Assembly (NCBI RefSeq): GCF_003463065.1 | Contig: NZ_QSCM01000001.1 | Coordinates: 434,001-498,000 of the forward strand | DNA: 64,000 nt | Direction of reading: 5' to 3' | From: Blautia sp. OF03-15BH | GTDB lineage: Bacteria; Bacillota; Clostridia; Lachnospirales; Lachnospiraceae | Shown: positions 17,299-24,807 of the stretch, one piece after another | How the letters are laid out: every line of letters begins with the position of its first letter | Position numbering within the stretch: the stretch's first letter is position 1 | Position numbers and translations under genes: made by a program | The notes under the pieces: generated by a model | Databases searched by the model: none | The model's input: the letters and a program-made list of their open reading frames with translations, nothing else | Told to the model about the DNA's origin: nothing

Positions 17299-17328
17299 AT
17301 TAAAGCCGTTTTACGAAAGAGTTGACAA
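17299..17328 (-). promoter_or_regulatory. Candidate promoter of the ICMT-GH3-HD-GYP operon
   Basis: On the minus strand TTGTCA (17323-17328) and TTTAAT (17299-17304) are 18 bp apart, directly upstream of the leftward operon. Confidence 0.5.
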
Positions 17329-17359
17329 AAGCGTGTCTGTTAACTACGCACAAAAAGAA

Positions 17360-17387
17360 GCCGGACATTTTTCTTTCAATGTCCGGC
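17360..17387 (-). terminator. Terminator of the surface protein gene
   Basis: GCCGGACATT (17360-17369) pairs perfectly with AATGTCCGGC (17378-17387). A T-rich tract follows in the minus direction. Confidence 0.85.
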
Positions 17388-17414
17388 CTCTGTCGTTTCA
17401 GATCCTGTTACTTA

Positions 17415-20282
17415 TTATTTATTTTTTTTCTTGCGGTATACTCCCAAAATGATCAACAGTGCTGCTGCAATTACCAGAACGGTAACCAGTACTGCGATCG
17501 GAGAATCATCTCCTGTCTTTACTCCACCGCCAATAACTTCATCCGGATTCTTGGTGTTTCCTGTACCATTTCCGTTTTCATCCGTAAACTGACCTTCTCC
17601 TGCAATGGTAAAGTCCTGCGTGCTGACAACAGTTTCTCCGGAATCCACCCAATTGCTACCATCATAGACCTGCTTCATAAAGGTAACCTTCAGTGTGTAG
17701 TTTCCGGCTTTGGTAATACGGAAGCTGGCTGTATAACCGTTGTTGCCCCATTTATAATCATTGACCAGATTCCATGTGGATGTCGGTACATAACGTACAT
17801 CTCCGCTGATCGGCTCTTCATTATCTGTGCCGTCGCCAATGGCTTCAAAAGTGATCACGGAATTTACCGGATATTTTGCCGGATTAGTAAAGCCCCAGAT
17901 ATAGTTGTTGGAAGCATTGCCGATGATATTCAGACGCTGGATTTCCTTCGTTTCTGTCGTTCCGCAGCGTTTACAGGTACGTTCCTGTTTTCCCTTGCTG
18001 GTGGTCGTCGGCTGAACCGTCGTCTTCCAGTCACTCCAGTCATGACCGAGAGCCTCGAGTGTTTTCTTATCTTTGATCTCGCTGCATCTCGTACATTTCT
18101 TGTATTCTTCTCCAGCCTCGGTACAGGTAGGCTCTTTGGTAATGGTCTCCCATTCATGGCCAAGTGCTTTGATGGTCTTGGTATTTACAACCTCTCCGCA
18201 GACGGTACATTTCTGTACTTTTTTTCCTTCCTTGGTACAAGTTGCTTTCTTGGTCGTTACCCATTCCTTGCCAACAGTATGACCTTTGGCCGGGATCTCT
18301 TTTGTTTCCACGGTTCCGCAAACACTGCAGGTTCGGCTCTCCTCACCTGCTTCTGTACAGGTAGCCTCTTTGGTCACTGACCAGTCACCAAAGCTGTGAG
18401 CAGCCTTTGTAACGGTTACCTGATAGGTTTTCACAGTAACACCGTCCTCTGCAGTAACCGTAATGGTCTTTGCAGCACCATCAGAGAAATCCATGACAGT
18501 TCCAGATGCGGGACTTACGCTTGCTTTTTCGCTGACTGTGATCACCGGTGTGATATTTGCCACATCTAATGCAGAATTACAGGGAAGTGTGATATGGATT
18601 TCACCATTCTCCGGTACTGCACTGATATCTCCCACTGCAAAACTTAACAGCTCCGCTGCACTGCTTCTGGCAGAGGTATAAGAAACGGCTGCCGAAGTCA
18701 GTCCGTCAAGACTTACCTGAACCGTGAAGCTTCCTGCTTCTTTCACACGCAGGAGCTGGCTTCCGTCTTCTGCTTTGACGATCTCTGCAAGGTTTGTATC
18801 TGATACGCTGTAAACTGCAGACACGCCCTGAGGGATCTGATCCTGCAAAACAGCAGAACCATCTGCAGCTGTCAGAGTGTAACCAAGAGGATAATCCGTT
18901 CCCACTGCCAGACTTCCTTCACCGGATCCCGGTGTACTGATGGCAAGTGTCATACCGTCATACCAGTGTGTTTCCGGGGTTGCTGGGGTTGTAGGAGCTT
19001 CCGGCGTCGTCGGAGCCGCTGGATTTTCCGGTGCTGCCGGAGCTGCTGGATTTTCCGGTGCCGCCGGCGTCGTCGGAGCCGCTGGGTTTTCCGGTGCTGC
19101 CGGGGTTGTCGGATTTTCCGGAGTCGCCGGATCTTCTGCTACCGGCTTCTGGTCATCGCCATCCATGGGCAGTGCTGTCGGATCATCCGCAATCGAAGGA
19201 TCCTGTTCATCCGGAACTTCTGTTGCAGGAGTTTCTGCTGCTTCTGCCGGAACGGTCTCGCCCTGAGCATATGCCTGAAGCTCTGTTCCGTTTGCAAGAA
19301 CAACATTTACCTGAAAAGCCACGGTTCCTGCACCAAGTACGGTAAAGTTTCCGCTCTGATCCGGCATATCCACAAATTCGCTGCCATCCTGTACACTGTA
19401 GCTGACACTGGACTCACCGGCAGCTGCCAGTTCTTCGTTGGAGATCTTGTACTGGAGCTGATAAGCCTTGCCCACTTCCATTTTTTCCGGAAGTACCAGA
19501 CTTACCATCGGTGCATCGTTTAAAGCCCCCAGATCGGAAGCCGGAGTTTCCTCTGTATCCAGGACCTCCTTTGCCGGTTCTGTCACTTCTTCAGTTGGGG
19601 CTTCCGTTGCCGGTTCCGTCACTTCCTCAGTTGGAGCTTCCGTTGCCGGCTCTGTCACTTCCTCGGTCGGAGCTTCCGTTGCCGGTTCTGTCGCTTCCTC
19701 GGTCGGAGCTTCCGTTGCCGGCTCTGTCACTTCCTCGGTCGGAGCTTCCGTTGCCGGTTCTGTCGCTTCCTCGGTCGGGGCTTCCGTCGCCAGTTCTGTC
19801 ACTTCCTCGGTCGGAGCTTCCGTTACTTCTTCCTTCGGATCAATGGTCAGATCCACTTTCGGAAGTTCCTTTTCCTCACTGTCCTCTGCGGGTACAAATT
19901 CGTACTCATCAGAAAGCTTTAAGGTGAAAATGTATTCGCCCGGTTCTGTAACCAGCGGATCGTATTTGACTGGTTCTGCATCCATGTCTTCCTTTCCGTC
20001 CTCGGCTTTTACCGGACGGATCGTCCATTTCAGCTCCGTCAGTTCATACTCCGTTCCTTCTGCATCGTATGCCTTGATCTTTTCCGGAAGACTCAGATCC
20101 TTTTCTTCCGTTCCCTGTTCAAAATGGTCTTTTTCTGGTTTTTCCAGTTTTTCAAAAGATGTAAGAACGATCTTTCCGCTGCCGTCTTCTGCCGCAAAAG
20201 CAGTGGCTGACGGAACCATTGTCATAAGAAGTACCAGTGACATCATCATAGAAAGATACTTCATCCAGTTCTTTACTTTCAT
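17415..20282 (-). CDS. Large cell-wall-anchored repeat protein
   Basis: The product is about 955 residues. A signal peptide ends near ATAFAAEDG. A globular N-terminal part is followed by a dozen-residue Thr/Glu/Pro repeat, a Pro/Ala-rich stretch, bacterial Ig/cadherin-like modules, four cysteine-rich repeats of about 38 residues, a beta-sandwich, and then GGGVKTGDDSPIA, a hydrophobic helix and KKKNK. The KTGD-helix-basic ending is a sortase-type anchor variant common in Lachnospiraceae. GGGAGGAGG lies six bases before ATG 20282; a longer frame to 20384 lacks a site. It is probably an adhesin or matrix-binding protein; the ligand is unknown. Confidence 0.87.
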   Translation of the reverse strand: MKVKNWMKYLSMMMSLVLLMTMVPSATAFAAEDGSGKIVLTSFEKLEKPEKDHFEQGTEEKDLSLPEKIKAYDAEGTEYELTELKWTIRPVKAEDGKEDMDAEPVKYDPLVTEPGEYIFTLKLSDEYEFVPAEDSEEKELPKVDLTIDPKEEVTEAPTEEVTELATEAPTEEATEPATEAPTEEVTEPATEAPTEEATEPATEAPTEEVTEPATEAPTEEVTEPATEAPTEEVTEPAKEVLDTEETPASDLGALNDAPMVSLVLPEKMEVGKAYQLQYKISNEELAAAGESSVSYSVQDGSEFVDMPDQSGNFTVLGAGTVAFQVNVVLANGTELQAYAQGETVPAEAAETPATEVPDEQDPSIADDPTALPMDGDDQKPVAEDPATPENPTTPAAPENPAAPTTPAAPENPAAPAAPENPAAPTTPEAPTTPATPETHWYDGMTLAISTPGSGEGSLAVGTDYPLGYTLTAADGSAVLQDQIPQGVSAVYSVSDTNLAEIVKAEDGSQLLRVKEAGSFTVQVSLDGLTSAAVSYTSARSSAAELLSFAVGDISAVPENGEIHITLPCNSALDVANITPVITVSEKASVSPASGTVMDFSDGAAKTITVTAEDGVTVKTYQVTVTKAAHSFGDWSVTKEATCTEAGEESRTCSVCGTVETKEIPAKGHTVGKEWVTTKKATCTKEGKKVQKCTVCGEVVNTKTIKALGHEWETITKEPTCTEAGEEYKKCTRCSEIKDKKTLEALGHDWSDWKTTVQPTTTSKGKQERTCKRCGTTETKEIQRLNIIGNASNNYIWGFTNPAKYPVNSVITFEAIGDGTDNEEPISGDVRYVPTSTWNLVNDYKWGNNGYTASFRITKAGNYTLKVTFMKQVYDGSNWVDSGETVVSTQDFTIAGEGQFTDENGNGTGNTKNPDEVIGGGVKTGDDSPIAVLVTVLVIAAALLIILGVYRKKKNK
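17935..18405 (-). repeat. Four cysteine-rich repeats in the surface protein
   Basis: The repeat is about 38 residues: a GH-x-W start, CTE/CTKEG, then C-x-x-C-G and KEI or KTI. The fourth copy lacks the first Cys (QPTTTSKG). The paired cysteines suggest zinc-ribbon or disulfide modules; similar repeats are frequent in clostridial surface proteins. Confidence 0.8.
19561..19840 (-). repeat. 36-bp coding repeat (Thr/Glu/Pro stalk)
   Basis: About seven tandem copies of a 12-residue unit (EEVTEPATEAPT with V/A variants) form an extended acidic stalk. The 36-bp repeats are in frame and nearly identical, so copy number is likely to vary between strains. Confidence 0.9.
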
Positions 20283-20354
20283 AAAAATCCTCCTCCCATA
20301 GATTCTGTTGAAACTTGAACGGCCGCGCGGGATATACGACCTTTTTCTGACAAT

Positions 20355-20363
20355 ATTATAGCA
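20355..20363 (-). promoter_or_regulatory. Extended -10 promoter of the surface protein gene
   Basis: On the minus strand TGC plus a perfect TATAAT (20355-20360) lies about 75 bp upstream of the start. No good -35 is present, consistent with an extended -10 promoter. Confidence 0.5.
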
Positions 20364-20533
20364 TGAGGGATTGCAAGTTACCACTTAATTTTTTCTTATG
20401 AAAACCTGCTTAGAATATATGTTTTCTCTTATATTTTTGTAAGTATCCGGAATATTTGCAAGAAAACGACTCTTTTTTTTTCCAACAGTTTGTAGTATGA
20501 TAAAAAGATGTTGGGTGAAAATTTTTTGCCCAC

Positions 20534-20583
20534 AACGGATGCTTACGAATTGCTCCGCTGCAAAGCAGCTCTCGCAATTCTGC
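20534..20583 (+). repeat. 50-bp hairpin repeat, copy A
   Basis: The sequence starts AACGGATGC and can fold as GAATTGC-TCC-GCTGC-AAA-GCAGC-TCTC-GCAATTC. It is closely matched by 32183-32232 on the other strand. It lies in the leader, 31 bases before the glycosyltransferase ATG, so it could act as a structured RNA or be a REP-like dispersed repeat. Confidence 0.7.
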
Positions 20584-20613
20584 ATTTATAGAAATATATA
20601 AAGGAGAAAGACC

Positions 20614-21552
20614 ATGCTGATTTCTGTTGTCGTTCCCTGTTATAACTCGGAACACACCATCACGGAGCTGGTGGAGCTTACTTTAAAAGAGATCCGGAAA
20701 TCTCCGGAATATGAAGCGGAGTTCGTTCTTGTCAATGATTATTCCAAGGATAATACCTGGGATGTTCTCTGCAGTCTGGCGGAAAAATATCCCTTCGTCA
20801 AAGCCATTAACCTGGCCAAAAATTTCGGTCAGCACAATGCCCTTATGGCAGCGTTCCACTATGCGGACGGTGATCTCATCGTGGGCATGGATGATGATAT
20901 GCAGACTCATCCCTCACAGCTTCCTATTCTGCTGGAAAAGATGAAGGAAGGCTACGATGTGGTCTACGGCCAGTATCCTTACCGGAAAAATTCTTTTATC
21001 AAAAATCTGACCAGCAAGTTCAATGCCTATACCTCCCGTGTTCTTTTAGGACGCCCCAAGACTATCGTATCCAGCAACTACTGGGTCATTACCCGCATGG
21101 TGCGGAATGAGGTCATCAAATATACCAGTTACAATCCATATGTGGACGCTATTTTTTACCGTGTGACACACAATATTGCAGACGTTCCGATCGAGCATTT
21201 CAAGCGTGAATATGGAAGTTCCAATTATACCTTCCGTAAACTGGTGCGCCTGTGGCTGGCTTATTTTAACTTTTCCACAATTCCTTTACGGATTTCCTCC
21301 TATCTTGGAATCCTGTTCTCTGTCACTGGTTTTATAGGAGCCGTGGCTGTGATCATCCGCCAGATCATTGCCCCCTCAGCTCAGATCGGCTGGGCTTCCC
21401 TGATGTGTGTCATGTGCTTTTTCTTCGGCCTTTCCATGCTGGCGCTCGGAATTCTGGGCGAATACATGGGAAAGATCATGCTGAGCATCAGCCATACACC
21501 TCAGTACATTGTCCGTGAGGTCAGAAATACGGAAAAAAAGGATGAACCCTGA
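20614..21552 (+). CDS. Polyprenyl-phosphate glycosyltransferase, ArnC/GtrB-like
   Basis: The product is 312 residues: a GT-A family 2 catalytic domain (about 1-225) with VVPCYNSE at the start, GMDDDMQTHP as the metal-binding DxD region and LINLAKNFGQHNA-type motif, followed by two C-terminal membrane helices (about 230-300). This is the ArnC/GtrB/DPM layout, which loads a sugar onto undecaprenyl phosphate on the inner membrane face. AAAGGAG lies before the ATG. Its stop overlaps the next start by one base, so it opens a four-gene operon whose last two products are flippase-like. Confidence 0.88.
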   Translation: MLISVVVPCYNSEHTITELVELTLKEIRKSPEYEAEFVLVNDYSKDNTWDVLCSLAEKYPFVKAINLAKNFGQHNALMAAFHYADGDLIVGMDDDMQTHPSQLPILLEKMKEGYDVVYGQYPYRKNSFIKNLTSKFNAYTSRVLLGRPKTIVSSNYWVITRMVRNEVIKYTSYNPYVDAIFYRVTHNIADVPIEHFKREYGSSNYTFRKLVRLWLAYFNFSTIPLRISSYLGILFSVTGFIGAVAVIIRQIIAPSAQIGWASLMCVMCFFFGLSMLALGILGEYMGKIMLSISHTPQYIVREVRNTEKKDEP

Positions 21553-22787
21553 TGAAAAAGATCATGATCCTGGGAGCCGGTATCTACCAGGTTCCCCTTA
21601 TTTTAAAAGCAAAAGAAATGGGGCTTTACACGCTGGTCGTCAGCTACCCGGGCCCCTATCCGGGCTTTGCCCTCGCTGACGAATGCCTTTATCTGGATAC
21701 CAGAGATGAAGCCGGTATCTTAAAGGCAGCCTGCGAAAAAGAGATCCAGGGCATCTGCACCACCGGAACAGATGTTGCCATCCGTACGCTCGGACGTACA
21801 GCTGAGCTTCTTCATCTTCCCGGTCTCTCTCTGGCAGCCGCAGAACATGTAACGGATAAACTGACTATGCGGGAAGTTTTCCGAAAAGCATCCGTAACAG
21901 GAAGCATCCCCTTCTGCCGTGTCACTTCTCTTGCGGAAGCCCGGGCTTTCTTTCAGGAACAGGCTTCTTCCATTATGCTGAAGGCCACAGACAGTTCCGG
22001 AAGCCGCGGCATTGTAAGAGCAGATTCCCTGGAAGAAGTAAAGGAAGCTTATGAAGCTGCCTGTTCCGTCACTCATCTTCCTTATATTCTGGCTGAAAAA
22101 TATGTAGCCGGAGAGGAGATCGGTGTAGATGGTTTTGTCTTGGACGGCGAAGTAAAGCTTCTCCTTCCTCATAAAAAATTCGTGGTCACTGCCGGTCATA
22201 CGACCCTGCCGGGCGGTCATGCTTTTCCTTATGAAGCAGACACAGTTCTTCTGACAGCCATTACTGAGGCTATTACAGAAGCGATCCGGGCTACCGGGCT
22301 GGATAACTGTGCGTTCAATGCGGATGTTATGATTTCTGATGGTGTTCCGTATATTCTGGAGATCGGAGGGCGCTGCGGTGCCACCTGTATCCCGGAACTC
22401 ATTTCCATGTACTGTGGCTTTGATTATTACCGGAAAATGCTGGAAGCCGCCCTGAGTGAAAAGCCCGATTTTTCTTACGAACATACTACGCCCTGTATGG
22501 CAAAGCTTCTCTTTTCCCCGGTAGATGGCATCATTACTGCGATGGATGAAGAGCGGCTTCACAATCTCCGAAATGAAGGGATTTCCTTCTCTCTCGATTA
22601 CGGAGTTGGAGATTCCGTTGAAAAAGTCAAAAACGGTACCGACCGCATCGGACAAGTGATCCTTGCTGCTTCCAGAGAAGCAGAACTGGATACTTTGATC
22701 ACTTCTATCCAGGATGCCATTGAAATCAACGGAACATCCCTTTCCCGCCTTTGGGAGAAGGAAACTTCAGAAAGGAATCTCTCATGA
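21552..22787 (+). CDS. ATP-grasp ligase of unknown substrate
   Basis: The product is 411 residues. A Rossmann-like pre-ATP-grasp domain (1-100, KIMILGAGIYQVPLI) is followed by the ATP-grasp core with EKYVAGEEIGVDGFV, a metal/ATP site around CAFNADVMISD and ILEIGGRCGATCIPEL. It resembles the carbamoyl-phosphate-synthase-like and PylC-like group that joins a carboxylate to an amine or other nucleophile. It starts one base inside the glycosyltransferase stop and overlaps the next gene by four bases. It may therefore modify the sugar or lipid-linked product of that pathway, for example by adding an amino acid; this is inference from context. Confidence 0.85.
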   Translation: MKKIMILGAGIYQVPLILKAKEMGLYTLVVSYPGPYPGFALADECLYLDTRDEAGILKAACEKEIQGICTTGTDVAIRTLGRTAELLHLPGLSLAAAEHVTDKLTMREVFRKASVTGSIPFCRVTSLAEARAFFQEQASSIMLKATDSSGSRGIVRADSLEEVKEAYEAACSVTHLPYILAEKYVAGEEIGVDGFVLDGEVKLLLPHKKFVVTAGHTTLPGGHAFPYEADTVLLTAITEAITEAIRATGLDNCAFNADVMISDGVPYILEIGGRCGATCIPELISMYCGFDYYRKMLEAALSEKPDFSYEHTTPCMAKLLFSPVDGIITAMDEERLHNLRNEGISFSLDYGVGDSVEKVKNGTDRIGQVILAASREAELDTLITSIQDAIEINGTSLSRLWEKETSERNLS

Positions 22788-23134
22788 ACCGATGGAAAAA
22801 ATATCTGCAGCTTCATCTGAATGTTCTCCTGTTTTCTTTGACAGGAGTTTTCTCCAAGGCTGCATCGATCCAGTATAATCAGCACGGACTGCAGGCACCG
22901 CTTCTTTACCTTTTTTTGTTTCTGATGCTTTTAAACTGCGGTATTTACGCGATTGCATGGCAGATGGTCATGAAAAAATTCGATCTTTCCACTGCCTATG
23001 CTAACAAAAGCGTTTACCTGATCTGGTCACAGCTCTGGGCTGTGCTGATTTTTAAAGAGTCCCTGTCAATCAACAATATCATCGGCATGCTGGTGGTATT
23101 TCTCGGAGTAATGGTGGTGTCCGGCGATGAATAA
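22784..23134 (+). CDS. Small EmrE/ArnE-like membrane transporter subunit
   Basis: The product is 116 residues with four predicted membrane helices, in the size and pattern of the SMR/EamA small transporters (LIWSQLWAVLIFKESLSINNIIGMLVVFLGVMVV at the C-terminal half). The ATG at 22784 is preferred because AAAGGA precedes it and it overlaps the ATP-grasp stop in the ATGA form. Paired with the next gene it looks like ArnE/ArnF, the heterodimeric flippase for undecaprenyl-phosphate sugars. Confidence 0.82.
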   Translation: MNRWKKYLQLHLNVLLFSLTGVFSKAASIQYNQHGLQAPLLYLFLFLMLLNCGIYAIAWQMVMKKFDLSTAYANKSVYLIWSQLWAVLIFKESLSINNIIGMLVVFLGVMVVSGDE

Positions 23135-23465
23135 TCCTTTTATCCTGATCATGGCAGCGGGAGCCTTTCTCACTGCTGTTTCCCAGCTTCTCTTAAAAGA
23201 GAGTGCCAACCGGGAGCACAAAAATTTCCTGGCGGAATATCTGAACTGGCGGGTGATTCTGGCCTACGCTATCTTTTTTGGTGTACTGCTTTCCAACACT
23301 TACGCCTATACCAGAGTCGATATGAAATATGGTTCCATTATTGATACTCTGGCTTATGTTTTTGTTTTTCTTCTCTCTGTCTTCATTCTGCACGAGAAGA
23401 TTTCAAAAAGGAAACTCATCGGAAACCTGCTGATCATTGCAGGCATTCTGATCTACAGTCTTTAA
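23127..23465 (+). CDS. Small EmrE/ArnF-like membrane transporter subunit
   Basis: The product is 112 residues with four membrane helices and an SMR-like C-terminus (FVFLLSVFILHEKISKRKLIGN). SQLLLKESA in the first helix carries the conserved acidic position region. It overlaps the previous gene by eight bases. Two adjacent, non-identical half-transporters support a heterodimer. A terminator follows closely. Confidence 0.82.
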   Translation: MNNPFILIMAAGAFLTAVSQLLLKESANREHKNFLAEYLNWRVILAYAIFFGVLLSNTYAYTRVDMKYGSIIDTLAYVFVFLLSVFILHEKISKRKLIGNLLIIAGILIYSL

Positions 23466-23466
23466 G

Positions 23467-23505
23467 AAAAAAACAGGCTATGGCAAATTGCCACGCCTGT
23501 TTTTT
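23467..23505. terminator. Bidirectional terminator between the flippase operon and rpoD
   Basis: AAACAGGC (23471-23478) pairs with GCCTGTTT (23495-23502), with TGGCA/TGCCA inside. Long A and T flanks give a T-run on either strand. Confidence 0.9.
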
Positions 23506-23528
23506 ATTTACGATCTGAGCAACACCTG

Positions 23529-24662
23529 TCAGATCAGAAAATCTTTCAGTCTCTTACTTCTGGAAGGATGTCTCAGCTTCCGGAGTGCCTTCGCCTCGAT
23601 CTGACGAATACGCTCACGGGTAACGTTAAACTCCCGGCCAACCTCTTCCAGTGTACGGGCTCTTCCATCTCTTAAGCCGAAACGGAGTTCCACCACCTGA
23701 CGTTCTCTGTCTGTCAGAGATTCCAGAGCGGTATTCAGTTCCTCACGCAGCATGGAGAATGCGGCGGAGTCAGCCGGAGACAGTGCGGAATCATCCTCAA
23801 TGAAATCACCTAAATGGCTGTCATCCTCTTCACCGATCGGTGTATCCAGAGATACCGGATCACGGGAAATCTTCAGTACTTCTCTTACACGGCTCACTGG
23901 AACATTCAGACGTTCTGCCACCTCTTCCGGGGTTGGTTCACGTCCCAGCTCCTGCAAAAGTGTTCTGGTCATACGAAGAGTTTTGTTGATGGTCTCTACC
24001 ATATGTACCGGCACACGGATGGTTCTTCCGGTATCCGCGATTCCTCTGGTGATTGCCTGACGGATCCACCAGGTCGCATAGGTACTGAATTTATAGCCCT
24101 TGGAATAATCGAACTTATCCACGGCCTTCATCAATCCCATATTTCCTTCCTGGATCAGATCCAGAAACGGCATGCCGCGGCCCACGTATTTCTTTGCAAT
24201 GCTGACGACCAGTCGAAGGTTTGCTTCCGTCAGCTTTTTCTTCGCTGCCTCGTCTCCTTCTTCCACTTTTTTCGCCAGCTCGATCTCTTCTTCGGTGCTC
24301 AGAAGCGGTACATTACCGATCTCCTTTAAATACATGCGGACAGGATCCTCGGTGCTGACACCTTCCAGTACGTCCACATCATCGATGATTTCCACCTCAT
24401 CCTCTTCGCTGAGAATGATATCATCCTCGTCGCCAAGAAGCAGATCATCTTCTTTTCCAGTTTCTTCAATACTGGAATTTACCACATCAATATTGGCCTT
24501 CTCCAGGTACTCCAGGATCAGATCCATTTTATCTTCTGTCAGGTCAAAGCCCCGGAATGCATCATTGATCTCATTGTACTCCAGGACATTTTTCTTGGTC
24601 TTTGCCAGTTCTACCAATCCGGTCAGAGCCTTAGTAAACTGTTCCTGCTGCATTTCATCCAT
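23529..24662 (-). CDS. rpoD: Primary RNA polymerase sigma factor
   Basis: The product is 377 residues, a Firmicute-length SigA/RpoD. It has a region 1.1-like N-terminus (about 5-55), region 1.2 (VRMYLKEIG), the near-invariant region 2 core (DLIQEGNMGLMKAVDKFDY then STYATWWIRQA), region 3 and region 4.2 (TRERIRQIEAKALRKLRHP). An acidic linker separates 1.1 from 1.2. GAGGAG lies seven bases before ATG 24662; the frame extends a few codons upstream without a site. dnaG, often its neighbour, is not adjacent; clpX lies upstream instead. It has its own promoter. Confidence 0.97.
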   Translation of the reverse strand: MDEMQQEQFTKALTGLVELAKTKKNVLEYNEINDAFRGFDLTEDKMDLILEYLEKANIDVVNSSIEETGKEDDLLLGDEDDIILSEEDEVEIIDDVDVLEGVSTEDPVRMYLKEIGNVPLLSTEEEIELAKKVEEGDEAAKKKLTEANLRLVVSIAKKYVGRGMPFLDLIQEGNMGLMKAVDKFDYSKGYKFSTYATWWIRQAITRGIADTGRTIRVPVHMVETINKTLRMTRTLLQELGREPTPEEVAERLNVPVSRVREVLKISRDPVSLDTPIGEEDDSHLGDFIEDDSALSPADSAAFSMLREELNTALESLTDRERQVVELRFGLRDGRARTLEEVGREFNVTRERIRQIEAKALRKLRHPSRSKRLKDFLI

Positions 24663-24692
24663 AATTATTCTCCTCACCATAATCTCGTTGAT

Positions 24693-24721
24693 AACATACC
24701 ATCTTGGGTGTTTTCTGTCAA
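24693..24721 (-). promoter_or_regulatory. rpoD promoter
   Basis: On the minus strand TTGACA (24716-24721) and TATGTT (24693-24698) are exactly 17 bp apart, 30 bp upstream of the start. The same region holds an imperfect inverted repeat, ACTTTCGCGC against GCGCAGACGAAAGT (about 24721-24803). Confidence 0.72.
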
Positions 24722-24807
24722 CTTTCGCGCATAATTCCGGAAGAAGTCCGGTTTTTCTGCTCTTTTGTACTTATATGGCAGCTTTTTCCGCGCAGACGAA
24801 AGTTCTG

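Larger units (their letters stand above)
20283..20613. other. Intergenic region between divergent surface-protein and glycosyltransferase genes
   Basis: This 331-bp stretch holds the surface-protein ribosome site and extended -10, then AT-rich DNA. Rightward it has a weak candidate -10 (TATGAT near 20499-20504), an inverted repeat TTGGG/CCCACAA around 20510-20535, and the 50-bp hairpin repeat at 20534-20583. No credible gene is seen. Confidence 0.6.

Noticed and set aside
19561..19840. Regular 36-bp repeats resembling a CRISPR array
   Set aside because: There are no unique spacers; the units are contiguous and encode an in-frame Thr/Glu/Pro repeat of a surface protein.
23511..23535. Inverted repeat GATCTGA/TCAGATC overlapping the rpoD stop as a terminator
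   Set aside because: No T-run follows on the minus strand; the strong hairpin just beyond it is the better terminator.
24738..24758. CCGGA/TCCGG hairpin followed by TTTTT on the plus strand
   Set aside because: The stem is only five pairs and no plus-strand gene ends there, so it is probably chance.
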